Origin: Nocardia alba NBRC 108234
Lineage (GTDB): Bacteria; Actinomycetota; Actinomycetes; Mycobacteriales; Mycobacteriaceae
Assembly (NCBI RefSeq): GCF_001612665.1
Contig: NZ_BDAX01000002.1
Location: 186,001 to 250,000, forward strand
DNA: 64,000 bases
Direction of reading: 5' to 3'
Positions 1-7,833 of this stretch are shown piece after piece (position 1 is the stretch's first letter; every line of letters begins with the position of its first letter). The notes below the pieces were generated by a model, which searched no databases, was not told the origin of the DNA, and worked only from the letters and a program-made list of their open reading frames with translations. Both the position numbers and the translations under genes were made by a program.

Positions 1-209
1 CGCTGGCGGGCGCGACGGTCGAATTCGGCAGCTTCAACGCCCAGCCCACCGTGCTGGTCCGATCGAAGAACGGCGACCTGGACACGGTGCTGGTGGTCGA
101 GGTGACCGACGATCTCATCACCGGGCTCTACGCGGTCCGCAACCCCGACAAATTGCAGGCCGTCGATGTCACGCGCACCCTCGAGATCGCCGCCGAACGC
201 ACGCCGTGA
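1..209 (+). CDS. C-terminal end of a SigJ-like ECF sigma factor (partial)
   Basis: Only the last 68 codons are in the window, in the frame starting at base 3 and ending with TGA at 207-209. The translated end contains a PTVLVRSKNG segment, a short strand region and the closing motif LYAVRNPDKL, which is typical of the SnoaL-like C-terminal domain of ECF41/SigJ-type sigma factors. In that family this domain follows the sigma2 and sigma4 regions and modulates sigma activity. The sigma regions themselves lie outside the window, so the assignment rests on the tail only. The next gene follows after about 90 bases on the same strand. Confidence 0.7.
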   Translation, partial: LAGATVEFGSFNAQPTVLVRSKNGDLDTVLVVEVTDDLITGLYAVRNPDKLQAVDVTRTLEIAAERTP

Positions 210-302
210 CCGAGGACACGTACCGGCCGTGTCACGCTCGGGCCCCGAGCGGTGTCTCCGAGGGAGAGTCCAGCAACACAGCGCAACGAAAGGACCATCC
301 CC

Positions 303-776
303 ATGAAGGTCATCCTCGTGTGTAAGTCGGTGTCGCACGGCAACACCCAGCGCGTGGCCGAGGCCATCGGCCAGGTGCTCGGCGGCCGAGTGGTCGCCCC
401 CGCCGACATCGATCCGGCCGAACTCGCCGACTACGACCTCGTCGGCTTCGGCTCGGGCATCTACAACATGGCGTTCCACCCCGAACTACGCCGATTCATC
501 GCCGCACTGCCGACCGGTCGCCGGCGCACCGCGTTCGTGTTCCGGACCAGCGGCTTCCCGCAACCGCCGTTTCGCCGCTATGTCACCACCCTGACCCGCG
601 ACATCGAACGCAAAGGCTTCGACGTGGTCGACACCTTCGACTGCCGCGGCTTCGACACCTGGCTACCCCTGCGCCTGGTCGGCGGCATCCGCAAAGGCCA
701 CCCCGACGCCGCCGACCTCACCGCGGCGCGCGCGTTCGCCGAAAACCTGCAGGCCAGGACAACCTCCGCACCCTGA
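303..776 (+). CDS. Flavodoxin family protein
   Basis: 157 residues. The N-terminus is a flavodoxin strand plus phosphate-binding loop (MKVILVCKSVSHGNTQRVAEAI), with a second conserved loop GFGSGIYNM near residues 56-64 that would contact the FMN ring. The protein is expected to be a small soluble FMN electron carrier or an oxidoreductase of the flavodoxin fold. An upstream in-frame ATG at 252 is possible, but the ATG at 303 follows a GAAAGGA ribosome site and begins exactly at the first beta strand, so it is preferred. No partner reductase is adjacent. The electron-transfer role is inferred from the family and the substrate is unknown. Confidence 0.85.
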   Translation: MKVILVCKSVSHGNTQRVAEAIGQVLGGRVVAPADIDPAELADYDLVGFGSGIYNMAFHPELRRFIAALPTGRRRTAFVFRTSGFPQPPFRRYVTTLTRDIERKGFDVVDTFDCRGFDTWLPLRLVGGIRKGHPDAADLTAARAFAENLQARTTSAP

Positions 777-802
777 CGGACTGAACTCGTCGGACCCCGA
801 TG

Positions 803-816
803 CGAACATATGTTCG
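803..816. promoter_or_regulatory. LexA/SOS box overlapping the dinB start codon
   Basis: CGAACATATGTTCG is a perfect 14-bp palindrome. It matches the actinobacterial and Gram-positive SOS consensus CGAAC-N4-GTTCG. The ATG of dinB lies inside it at 810, so LexA bound here would block the promoter or the very start of the transcript. Confidence 0.8.
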
Positions 817-2045
817 TGTCCGATTCCGTCGCCCCGCGCCGCCCGCGTATCCAGTCCCGCGCCGAGGCCTCGATCCTGCACGCCGACCTCGACTCGTTCT
901 ATGCCTCGGTCGAACAGCGTGACCAGCCGTGGTTGCGCGGCAAACCGGTCATCGTGGGCGGCGGGGTGGTGCTGGCCGCCAGCTATGAGGCCAAGGCGTT
1001 CGGCATCCGCACGCCGATGAACGCGGGTCAGGCGCTGCGCCTGTGCCCGCACGCGATCGTGGTGCCGCCACGGATGTCGGCCTACGCCGAGGCGAGCAAG
1101 GCGGTATTCGCGGTTTTCCACGACACCACCCCGGTGGTGGAGGGGATCTCGATCGACGAGGCGTTCCTCGACGTCAGCGGGTTGCGCCGGATCAGCGGCG
1201 AGCCGATCGACATCGGCCACCGGCTGCGCGCACAGGTCGCCGATCAGGTGGGCCTGCCCATCTCCGTGGGCATCGCACGCAACAAATTCCTCGCCAAGGT
1301 CGCCTCCGCCGTCGCCAAACCCGACGGATTACGCCTCGTCGAACCCGGCGGAGAACTCGACTTCCTGCACCCACTGCCGGTGCAACGATTATGGGGCGTC
1401 GGCAAAGTCACCTCGGCGACGCTGCACGCCAACGGCATCACCCGCATCGGCCAACTCGCCGAACTCGGCGAACCCCACCTGCGCGCCATCCTCGGCCCCG
1501 CCGCGGCCCGTCACCTGTTCGCGCTGTCCTGGGCGCGCGACCCACGCCGCGTGGAAACCGGCACCCGGCGGCGCTCGATCGGCGCCCAACGCGCCCTCGG
1601 CCGCCGCCCCCGCGACCCCGAGGAGATCGCCGCCTACCTCGACGGACTCACCGACCGCCTCGGCCGCCGCCTGCGCGCCGCCGACCGCGTCTGCCGAACA
1701 GTGGTGCTGCGCCTACGTTTCGACGACTTCACCCGAGCCACCCGCTCGCACACCCTCGTCGAGGCCACCGACGCCTCCACCGCGATCCGTCACGCCGCGC
1801 GCCAACTCCTGCACACCGCCCAACCGTTGATCGCCGAACGCGGCATCACCCTGATCGGCCTCGCACTGACCAACCTCGACGACGCCGACACCATGCAACT
1901 CACCCTGCCGCTGCAAGCGCGCGCGGACAACACCCTCGACGCCACCCTCGACGACCTGCGCCGCCGCTTCGGTTCTTCGGCCGTCACCCGCGCCGCGCTC
2001 CTACGCAGCGGCGAAGGCATCTCGGTCCCGCTCCTGCCCGACTAG
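810..2045 (+). CDS. dinB: DNA polymerase IV (Y-family translesion polymerase)
   Basis: 411 residues, normal length for DinB. The catalytic motif HADLDSFYASVEQ is near residues 25-37 and the second acidic motif GISIDEAFLDVSG near 112-124. A helix-hairpin-helix segment (LWGVGKVT) and the little-finger domain follow. Near the C-terminus QLTLPL resembles a beta-clamp binding motif. Y-family polymerases bypass lesions at a replication fork with low fidelity. The ATG at 810 sits inside a LexA palindrome. GTG at 816 is an in-frame alternative that would remove two residues. No good ribosome site is visible before either. The SOS box predicts DNA-damage induction. It is convergent with the next gene. 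Confidence 0.93.
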   Translation: MFVSDSVAPRRPRIQSRAEASILHADLDSFYASVEQRDQPWLRGKPVIVGGGVVLAASYEAKAFGIRTPMNAGQALRLCPHAIVVPPRMSAYAEASKAVFAVFHDTTPVVEGISIDEAFLDVSGLRRISGEPIDIGHRLRAQVADQVGLPISVGIARNKFLAKVASAVAKPDGLRLVEPGGELDFLHPLPVQRLWGVGKVTSATLHANGITRIGQLAELGEPHLRAILGPAAARHLFALSWARDPRRVETGTRRRSIGAQRALGRRPRDPEEIAAYLDGLTDRLGRRLRAADRVCRTVVLRLRFDDFTRATRSHTLVEATDASTAIRHAARQLLHTAQPLIAERGITLIGLALTNLDDADTMQLTLPLQARADNTLDATLDDLRRRFGSSAVTRAALLRSGEGISVPLLPD

Positions 2046-2074
2046 CCACGTCGGCGAACCGCGGTGTGCGCGTC

Positions 2075-3010
2075 TCATCGAGATCGGGCTTCGGTAGCGG
2101 ATTGTCGGTGTGCGCGCAGGGCGGTGGCGAGCCAGGCGAAAGCAGGCACGCTCGCCGGAGCCGGTGAGCGATTGTTGATCAGGCTCAGCAGTTCCCAGTA
2201 GCGTTCCACGCGGGGTTGCGCCACCAGTGCCAGCCATTCGAGCAGGGCCTGTGACTCGATGTCGCCGAGATCGGTGGGCACGATGCGGTCGAGGATCGCG
2301 CGCCCGGCATCGGATTCCGGTGCGATTTTCTTCCCGACGGCAGGGGCGGCGTGCTCGAGGACCAGAGGCCGGATGTTCAGTCCGAATTCGATGCGGTTGT
2401 CGGATTCGCCGCGCAGCACCATCTGGCGCATGGTGTGCCCGAAGTCGTTGTCGCGGACGAGTTCGGCCAGCTCTATCCATGCGTCCACCTGCGCGGAAGT
2501 CGGGTCGTCGGGCAGCTGTGGCGGCATCTCCCGCATGAAGTCGGCGATGGCCAGCGCGTCCGCGTCGTCGACGCCCGCGAAGATCGTGTCGACGAAGCCG
2601 TCGATGAGTTGTTGCCGTTGCTGGGCCGACAATCGGGCGAGTTCGTACATCAGGGTCAGTCCTTCGGTCTCGTGCTCTCGGCAGGTGGCGTTGCGCAGGA
2701 CCGCGCGGTTGAGCTGCAAGATCCGGATCTGGGTATCGAGGGCATCGACGTGGATCGCGGCGACCTCGGCCAGCGTGGATTGCCGGTCCAGGACCTCGCG
2801 CACCGCGTCCAAACCGAGGCCGAGTTCCCGAAGTGTCCGGATCAATCGCAGACGGCCGACCGCATCGGCACCGTAGAGGCGGTAGCCGCCCGCGGACCGT
2901 GCCAGTGGTGGGATCACCGCGCTGTCGGACCAGAACCGGATCGTGCGCGCGGACAACCCGGTGCGGCGAGCGAGCTCTCCGATCGTGTAGCGGTCGATTT
3001 CTTCGTCCAT
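2075..3010 (-). CDS. MerR-family transcriptional regulator with long helical effector domain
   Basis: 311 residues from ATG 3010. Residues 1-70 form the MerR winged helix (YTIGELARRTGLSARTIRFW, then GGYRLYGADAV), followed by a coiled-coil dimerisation helix. About 180 more residues are helix-rich and do not resemble the short metal-binding tails of MerR or CueR, so the effector is probably an organic molecule. A GTG at 3025 extends the frame, but it lies inside the operator palindrome. ATG 3010 falls where a transcript from the TTGACC-N19-CAGGTT promoter would begin, pointing to a leaderless mRNA and autoregulation. The ligand is unknown. Confidence 0.85.
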   Translation of the reverse strand: MDEEIDRYTIGELARRTGLSARTIRFWSDSAVIPPLARSAGGYRLYGADAVGRLRLIRTLRELGLGLDAVREVLDRQSTLAEVAAIHVDALDTQIRILQLNRAVLRNATCREHETEGLTLMYELARLSAQQRQQLIDGFVDTIFAGVDDADALAIADFMREMPPQLPDDPTSAQVDAWIELAELVRDNDFGHTMRQMVLRGESDNRIEFGLNIRPLVLEHAAPAVGKKIAPESDAGRAILDRIVPTDLGDIESQALLEWLALVAQPRVERYWELLSLINNRSPAPASVPAFAWLATALRAHRQSATEARSR

Positions 3011-3016
3011 GCCATC

Positions 3017-3047
3017 AACCTGCACCTTCCACCCACTGGAAGGTCAA
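3017..3047 (-). promoter_or_regulatory. MerR-type promoter with 19-bp spacer and perfect dyad
   Basis: Read on the minus strand: -35 TTGACC (3047-3042), a 19-bp spacer, -10 CAGGTT (3022-3017), then six bases and the ATG at 3010. The spacer region holds ACCTTCCA-N5-TGGAAGGT (3024-3044), perfect 8-bp arms. The over-long 19-bp spacer with a central dyad is the hallmark of MerR-activated promoters. Confidence 0.8.
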
Positions 3048-3132
3048 GTCGAATTCGATACCTCGGTCCGGCATCGCGGTTCGGAGGTCGCCTACGGATC
3101 CACGGTGCGCGCCGACGTGGAATAATCACCGA

Positions 3133-3486
3133 ATGCCTTACGCCGTCATCGGCTTTCTGACTCTCGCCCTGTGGGTGTACTGCCTGGTCGACATCATCAC
3201 CAGCCCCGACGCCGGCATCCGGCACCTACCGAAAATGGGCTGGATCATCGTCGTCGTGCTGATCCCGACGATCGGCGCTCTGCTGTGGTTGTTCGCGGGT
3301 CGGCCGATCGGCGAGCCGCGGCCGGCCTCCAATACCCGGTTCGGTGAATACGATCGCCCCGGTCGCCAGGTCGCGTCGAATCCCGACGACGACGAGGCCT
3401 TCCTGCGCGGTCTGCGCGAGCGTGCCGAACAACAGCGTCGCGAGGCGCGCAGACAACAGCAGGAACGCGACCAGGACCCGGTCTGA
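3133..3486 (+). CDS. Small membrane protein with PLD-nuclease N-terminal-like domain
   Basis: 117 residues. Two hydrophobic segments (about residues 3-20 and 35-55) end in LLWLFAGRP, the pattern of the PLDc_N domain that is found alone in many actinobacterial proteins and before cardiolipin synthases in others. The last 60 residues are hydrophilic, rich in Arg, Glu and Gln (AEQQRREARRQQQERDQ), and probably cytoplasmic. ATG 3133 was chosen because the first membrane helix starts directly after it. The gene is divergent from the MerR gene. No HKD catalytic motif is present, so phospholipase activity is not expected. Function is unknown. Confidence 0.75.
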   Translation: MPYAVIGFLTLALWVYCLVDIITSPDAGIRHLPKMGWIIVVVLIPTIGALLWLFAGRPIGEPRPASNTRFGEYDRPGRQVASNPDDDEAFLRGLRERAEQQRREARRQQQERDQDPV

Positions 3487-3517
3487 TCATCCGGCGCGCA
3501 CTACACCGCTCGCGCGC

Positions 3518-4597
3518 CTAGGTGCGCTGATCGTGAATGGCGGTACGGAACAGTGACCGCGTGCCGAACAGCGAACTGTCGAACCGCTTGCCCGCGTCCG
3601 GTTCCCGGTGATATCGCTCGATGCGCAGCACCTCGTTGCGGGAACCGAAGATGAACGGCACCCGCTGATGTACCTGAGCCGGGGGAACTTCCATCACCCG
3701 CTCGTGCCCGGTGGTGGCCGCACCACCTGCCTGCTCGACGATGAACGCGATCGGATTCGCTCCGTACAACAGCGAGACACGGCCCGGCAGTGCGCGATTG
3801 CGGGTATCGCGCGGGTACAGATACAGCCCGCCCCTGGTCAGGATATGAAATGTGTCGGCCACCAGTGACGCCACCCACCGCATGTTGAAATCGCGCCCCC
3901 TCGGCCCCTCCACCCCCTCCAAGCATTCGAGCACGTACCGGCGCACCGGCCGCTCCCAGAACCGCTCATTGGCGGCATTGATCGCGAAACCTGACGTGTC
4001 CTCGGGGATTCGCATCCGCGGATGGGTGAGCACGAACGCGCCGATCTCCCGATCGAGGGTGAACCCGTCGACCCCGCTGCCCGTGGTGAGAACCAACATC
4101 GTCGCAGGCCCGTACAGCGTGAATCCCGCACACACCTGCTCGACACCCGGCCGGAGGAAGTCGCTGTCGGCCGGTTCGGCTTTCCCGTCGACAACCTCCT
4201 GCGGTGCTCGCAGAATACTGAAAATCGAACCGACCGGCAGATTCACGTCGATATTGCTCGACCCGTCCAACGCGTCATAGGCGAGCAGGTATTTCCCTCG
4301 TCGCTGTGTCGCGGGCAGTACTGTCGCATGCTGTTCGGACAGCAACCCCGACAAATGCCCCGACCACTGCGTCTGTCCGACCATGATCTCGTCGGTCAAC
4401 ACATCGAGGCGCCCGCTCACCGACGACTCGTCCTCGGCCCCCGCCCCGATGATCGCGCCCCGCGTCACCTGATTAGCAATGATCTTCGCCGCTGTCGCCA
4501 CCACATTGACCAGCGCGGAGAACTCCCCCGACGAACCGGGATGCCGATGTTCTTCTTCGATCGTGTAGCGCGTGAGCGTTTTCGGTCCGTTCGGCAT
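3518..4597 (-). CDS. fbp: Fructose-1,6-bisphosphatase class I
   Basis: 359 residues. Class I FBPase motifs are clear: YDALDGSSNIDVN (metal and phosphate site, about residues 105-117), the sugar-phosphate region GGLYLYPRDTRN and the C-terminal GSRNEV segment. The enzyme hydrolyses fructose 1,6-bisphosphate to fructose 6-phosphate in gluconeogenesis or the Calvin cycle. ATG 4597 is preferred because AGGGGG precedes it by about six bases. An upstream ATG at 4642 lacks a ribosome site. Many actinobacteria rely on the class II enzyme GlpX, so a class I enzyme here is notable and may be an additional isozyme. No cbb genes are adjacent. Confidence 0.92.
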   Translation of the reverse strand: MPNGPKTLTRYTIEEEHRHPGSSGEFSALVNVVATAAKIIANQVTRGAIIGAGAEDESSVSGRLDVLTDEIMVGQTQWSGHLSGLLSEQHATVLPATQRRGKYLLAYDALDGSSNIDVNLPVGSIFSILRAPQEVVDGKAEPADSDFLRPGVEQVCAGFTLYGPATMLVLTTGSGVDGFTLDREIGAFVLTHPRMRIPEDTSGFAINAANERFWERPVRRYVLECLEGVEGPRGRDFNMRWVASLVADTFHILTRGGLYLYPRDTRNRALPGRVSLLYGANPIAFIVEQAGGAATTGHERVMEVPPAQVHQRVPFIFGSRNEVLRIERYHREPDAGKRFDSSLFGTRSLFRTAIHDQRT

Positions 4598-4679
4598 CCG
4601 GCCCCCTGCGCAATTCGTTGCGTCCCTTGCCCTTTCCAGCATGGCTCACGCCCCGCGCGCAGGCAATGTGAATTCTCAC

Positions 4680-4710
4680 TTGACCTTGCCCCCGGGGACA
4701 GCGTTTACAT
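4680..4710 (+). promoter_or_regulatory. MerR-type promoter of the merR-prx-trx module
   Basis: -35 TTGACC (4680-4685), exactly 19 bp, then -10 TTACAT (4705-4710) and seven bases to the ATG at 4718. The spacer contains an imperfect dyad around TTGCCCC-C-GGGGACA. The architecture equals the promoter of the other MerR gene at 3017-3047 and suggests autoregulation and a leaderless transcript. Confidence 0.65.
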
Positions 4711-4717
4711 TCGCTCC

Positions 4718-5674
4718 ATGAGGATCGGAGAGCTCGCGCGACTGGCTCAGCTCAGCCCCAAGGCCATCAGACGGTACGAGGCTCTGGGACTGGTGGCACC
4801 ACAACGCCACCCCAACGGCTTCCGCGAATACGACGACCACACCGTCCGGCTGGTACGCGAAATCCGATCCCTGAATCGTCTCGGCATCCCGGTAGAGGAG
4901 ACACGCCCTTTCCTGGACTGTTTGGCGACCGGCAGCGAACACATCGACGACTGCCCGGCATCACTGGCCGAATACCAGCGAACCATCGACGCCCTGACCA
5001 CCGAAATCGACGCCCTCACCGCCCGCAGAGACGCCCTAGCCGATCGCCTCCGCGACGCCGCACACCGCCACAGCACCACCCGAGAACTCCCGTGGCCGCG
5101 CTCGACGACCGTGGTGCAACCGCTGCTCGAGCCGACCGATGACGGAGCTGCGACGCATCTTCCCGGGCTGCGCCTGCCTTCGGTGAGTTTTGCCTGCACC
5201 GACGGAGTGCCAACCGATTTGGCGACGTCGACCGGCCGCATCGTTGTCTACATCTATCCGCTGACAGGCCGACCCGACGCCGACCTGCCGACGGGATGGG
5301 CGACGATCCCCGGCGCCCGCGGTTGCACGGCGCAGGCCTGCGATTTCCGCGACCACCATGACGACCTGCTCGCCCTCGGGGTGCGCCGGGTGTTCGGTCT
5401 GTCCAGCCAGGACTCCGACTATCAGCGCGAGGTTGTCGACCGGCTCGGCCTGCCGTTCACCATGATCTCCGATCCGGAACTGCGCCTGGCCGATGAACTG
5501 TCGCTCCCCACCTTCACCGCCGGAGACGACGAGCTGTTCCGGCGCATCACCCTGATCATCCGTGACGGGGTGATCGAGCACGTCTTCTACCCCGTCTTCC
5601 CACCCGGCCGGCATGCCGAGCAAGTACTCGAATGGCTGGGCGCCAACCCCATCGAATCGAAGGAATCCCGATGA
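4718..5674 (+). CDS. MerR regulator fused to a PrxQ/Bcp-like peroxiredoxin
   Basis: 318 residues in two parts. Residues 1-70 are a MerR winged helix (MRIGELARLAQLSPKAIRRY, GFREYDDHTV). Residues 80-125 are a coiled-coil dimerisation helix preceded by two cysteines, C68 and C79. Residues 145-310 are a thioredoxin-fold peroxiredoxin with RGCTAQACDFRD around 201-212: C203 fits the peroxidatic and C208 the resolving cysteine of atypical PrxQ. Inference: oxidation of the Prx domain by a peroxide switches DNA binding, giving a one-component redox sensor. The stop overlaps the thioredoxin start (ATGA), so a dedicated reductant is co-translated. A longer upstream frame reading is antisense to fbp and not credible. 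Confidence 0.85.
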   Translation: MRIGELARLAQLSPKAIRRYEALGLVAPQRHPNGFREYDDHTVRLVREIRSLNRLGIPVEETRPFLDCLATGSEHIDDCPASLAEYQRTIDALTTEIDALTARRDALADRLRDAAHRHSTTRELPWPRSTTVVQPLLEPTDDGAATHLPGLRLPSVSFACTDGVPTDLATSTGRIVVYIYPLTGRPDADLPTGWATIPGARGCTAQACDFRDHHDDLLALGVRRVFGLSSQDSDYQREVVDRLGLPFTMISDPELRLADELSLPTFTAGDDELFRRITLIIRDGVIEHVFYPVFPPGRHAEQVLEWLGANPIESKESR

Positions 5675-6018
5675 CCCTGAGTTCTGCGATCGTCGGCACC
5701 GTCGCGGTGACCGATGAGACGTTCGACCGTGATGTGCTGGCCCTCCCCGGACTCGTCCTCGTGGACGTATGGGCCACCTGGTGCCCGTCGTGCAAGATGA
5801 TCGCCCCCGTGCTGGCCGAGGTCGCTCGCGAGCGCGCGGACACTCTCACTGTTCGCACTCTCAACGCCGACGAGAATCCACTCACCACCCGTGACTACCA
5901 GGTCATGTCAGCTCCGACGCTGCTGCTTTTCCGGGACGGCCAACTCCTTCGCACCCTCGTCGGCGCGCGTGCCAAGACCCGGCTGCTCGCCGAGTTGGAC
6001 GATGCGGTGAGTCGCTGA
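5671..6018 (+). CDS. Thioredoxin with a CPSC active site
   Basis: 115 residues, normal thioredoxin size. The active site is WATWCPSCKMIAP (residues 31-43) instead of the usual WCGPC. The cis-proline loop is SAPTLLLF. ATG 5671 overlaps the TGA of the MerR-Prx gene, so the two are translated in a coupled way. A Pro-Ser dipeptide between the cysteines should change the redox potential relative to CGPC. The obvious inferred job is to reduce the C203-C208 disulfide of the upstream Prx domain and reset the sensor. No thioredoxin reductase gene is adjacent. Confidence 0.88.
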   Translation: MTLSSAIVGTVAVTDETFDRDVLALPGLVLVDVWATWCPSCKMIAPVLAEVARERADTLTVRTLNADENPLTTRDYQVMSAPTLLLFRDGQLLRTLVGARAKTRLLAELDDAVSR

Positions 6019-6113
6019 ACTCGGTGGCACCGCCGTTCGGGTATCCCACTGCGCGACTGGTCGATCCGGCGAACCTGCCACGGTGGCGCCACCCTCGGAC
6101 GTACGATCCGAGC

Positions 6114-6515
6114 GTGGCCGAATCCCAAGGTTCCACCCCTCTGCGTGTGCTGGTCTACAGCAACGATGCCGATACCCGCCAACAGGTGATCCTGGCGCTG
6201 GGCCGTAGGCCGCGCGCCGATCTACCGGAGCTCGACTTCTTCGAGGTCGCTACCGCACCGGTGGTCATCGAGCAGATGGATGCCGGCGGGATCGATCTGG
6301 CGATCCTCGACGGTGAATCCGCGCCGACCGGTGGGCTCGGTATCGCCAAGCAGCTCAAGGACGAGATCGACCAGTGCCCGCCGGTGGTGGTTCTCACCGG
6401 CCGACCCGATGACGCGTGGCTGGCCAACTGGTCGCGCGCCGAGGCCGCCGTCTCGCACCCGATCGATGCCGTGCAGCTCACCAACGCGGTCGCGGGCGTC
6501 CTGCTCGCTCGCTGA
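6114..6515 (+). CDS. Response-regulator receiver-like protein (Rv3143 type)
   Basis: 133 residues from GTG 6114, matching the length I recall for M. tuberculosis Rv3143, which lies just before nuoA there too. The receiver fold shows in LRVLVYSNDADTR, DLAILDGESAPTGG (the phospho-Asp position, about residue 63) and VVVLTGRPDD. There is no output domain and no neighbouring kinase. TACGAT lies six bases before the GTG, the arrangement of a leaderless promoter. An ATG at 6024 is in frame, but its extension is low in similarity and covers that promoter. Position suggests a role linked to complex I, not demonstrated by sequence. Confidence 0.85.
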   Translation: MAESQGSTPLRVLVYSNDADTRQQVILALGRRPRADLPELDFFEVATAPVVIEQMDAGGIDLAILDGESAPTGGLGIAKQLKDEIDQCPPVVVLTGRPDDAWLANWSRAEAAVSHPIDAVQLTNAVAGVLLAR

Positions 6516-6887
6516 ACAGGACCATCCGGGCATCGTCCCGTCCTGTCGGATAGTCCGCTTCGCACCTTTCCATCTATCACCACTGGTAACGCCAGTGGTT
6601 CGCTGCGGCATGCCCGCAGCCGATTACCCCCGTATCGCTCATGAATCGCGATACCGATATCGATCAAACCCCACCCCTGAAACGTGCGGCGGGCCCGTGA
6701 AACGGCGGTATTCTGTGCTCTAGCTCACACGAGCACGGGCTCTTGTATAACGCTCCGCCATCGCTGCACAGCCTTGCGCGAGCCCCGGTTCGGCGGACAA
6801 CGTTGTCGGCCCCGTCTCGCCGAAAGCTGCCGTCCGCGGCCGGGCCACACGGCTCGGCCTGCTCCAGCGAGGAGGGGAAGTGCAGTC
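6516..6887. other. Intergenic leader upstream of the nuo operon
   Basis: About 370 bases without a supported gene. A possible -10 TATAAC is at 6746-6751, preceded by GC-poor sequence, and GGAGGGG at 6871-6877 is the ribosome site of nuoA. This interval must hold the main nuo promoter. An open frame running from 6684 into nuoA shows no family resemblance and is rejected as an N-terminal extension. Confidence 0.5.
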
Positions 6888-7268
6888 GTGAATATCGAGG
6901 TGCCCGCACTCGTACTCGGCGCCATCGCCGCGGCGTTCGCGGTGTTCTCCGTCATCATGGCGTCGCTGATCGGTCCCAAACGCTACAACCGGGCCAAACT
7001 CGAACCGTATGAATGCGGCATCGAGCCGACCCCGCACGCCATCGCCGGCGGCCCGGGAAACGCGGCGGGACAGCGCTTTCCGGTGAAGTACTACCTCACG
7101 GCGATGCTGTTCATCATCTTCGACATCGAGATCGTGTTCCTGTACCCGTGGGCCGTGCATTTCGACACGCTCGGGCTGTTCGGTCTCGCCGCGATGGCGC
7201 TGTTCATCGTCAACGTGTCTGTCGCCTACGCCTACGAGTGGCGTCGCGGCGGCCTCAGCTGGGAATGA
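6888..7268 (+). CDS. nuoA: NADH-quinone oxidoreductase subunit A
   Basis: 126 residues, three predicted membrane helices. The conserved loop [11 protein letters not shown] lies around residues 45-55 and [13 protein letters not shown] around 80-93, the acidic helix characteristic of NuoA/ND3. It is a membrane-arm subunit near the quinone site of complex I. GTG 6888 follows GGAGGGG at good distance. It opens the 13-ORF operon. nuoB starts 10 bases downstream. Confidence 0.96.
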   Translation: MNIEVPALVLGAIAAAFAVFSVIMASLIGPKRYNRAKLEPYECGIEPTPHAIAGGPGNAAGQRFPVKYYLTAMLFIIFDIEIVFLYPWAVHFDTLGLFGLAAMALFIVNVSVAYAYEWRRGGLSWE

Positions 7269-7278
7269 GTGGGAAATA

Positions 7279-7833
7279 ATGGGTCTCGAAGAGAAACTGC
7301 CCAGCGGGTTCCTGCTGAGCACGGTCGAGGATTTCGCCGGCTACCTGCGGAAGGGCTCCGTCTGGCCCGCCACGTTCGGGTTGGCGTGCTGCGCGATCGA
7401 GATGATGGCCACCGGCGCCGGACGATTCGACATCGCCCGCTTCGGTATGGAGGCGTTCCGCGCTTCCCCACGCCAAGCCGACCTGATGATCGTGGCGGGC
7501 CGGGTGAGCCAGAAGATGGCGCCGGTGCTGCGCCAGGTCTACGACCAGATGACCGAACCGAAATGGGTGCTGGCCATGGGGGTCTGCGCGTCCTCGGGCG
7601 GCATGTTCAACAACTACGCCATCGTGCAGGGCGTCGACCACATCGTCCCGGTCGACATCTACCTGCCCGGCTGCCCGCCCCGCCCGGAGATGCTGCTCAA
7701 CGCGATCCTGGCGCTGCACGCGAAAATCGCCGAGATGCCGATGGGCGTCAACCGCGAGGAAGCGATCCGCGCCGCCGAACAGGCCGCGTTGGCCAGCACG
7801 CCGACCATCCGGATGGAGGGCCTGCTGCGATGA
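7279..7833 (+). CDS. nuoB: NADH-quinone oxidoreductase subunit B
   Basis: 184 residues. The N2 cluster ligands are visible: the tandem cysteines in [10 protein letters not shown], the cysteine in [11 protein letters not shown] and that of [10 protein letters not shown]. NuoB carries the [4Fe-4S] cluster N2, which passes electrons to quinone. The length equals the mycobacterial subunit. Its last codon overlaps the ATG of nuoC (ATGA), typical of tight stoichiometric coupling. Confidence 0.97.
   Translation: MGLEEKLPSGFLLSTVEDFAGYLRKGSVWPATFGLACCAIEMMATGAGRFDIARFGMEAFRASPRQADLMIVAGRVSQKMAPVLRQVYDQMTEPKWVLAMGVCASSGGMFNNYAIVQGVDHIVPVDIYLPGCPPRPEMLLNAILALHAKIAEMPMGVNREEAIRAAEQAALASTPTIRMEGLLR

Noticed and set aside
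1043-2167. 374-codon plus-strand frame inside dinB
   Set aside because: Arg/Pro-rich frame-shifted reading of dinB.
4022-4717. N-terminal extension of the MerR-Prx protein
   Set aside because: It is antisense to fbp and crosses the MerR-type promoter; the winged helix starts exactly at 4718.
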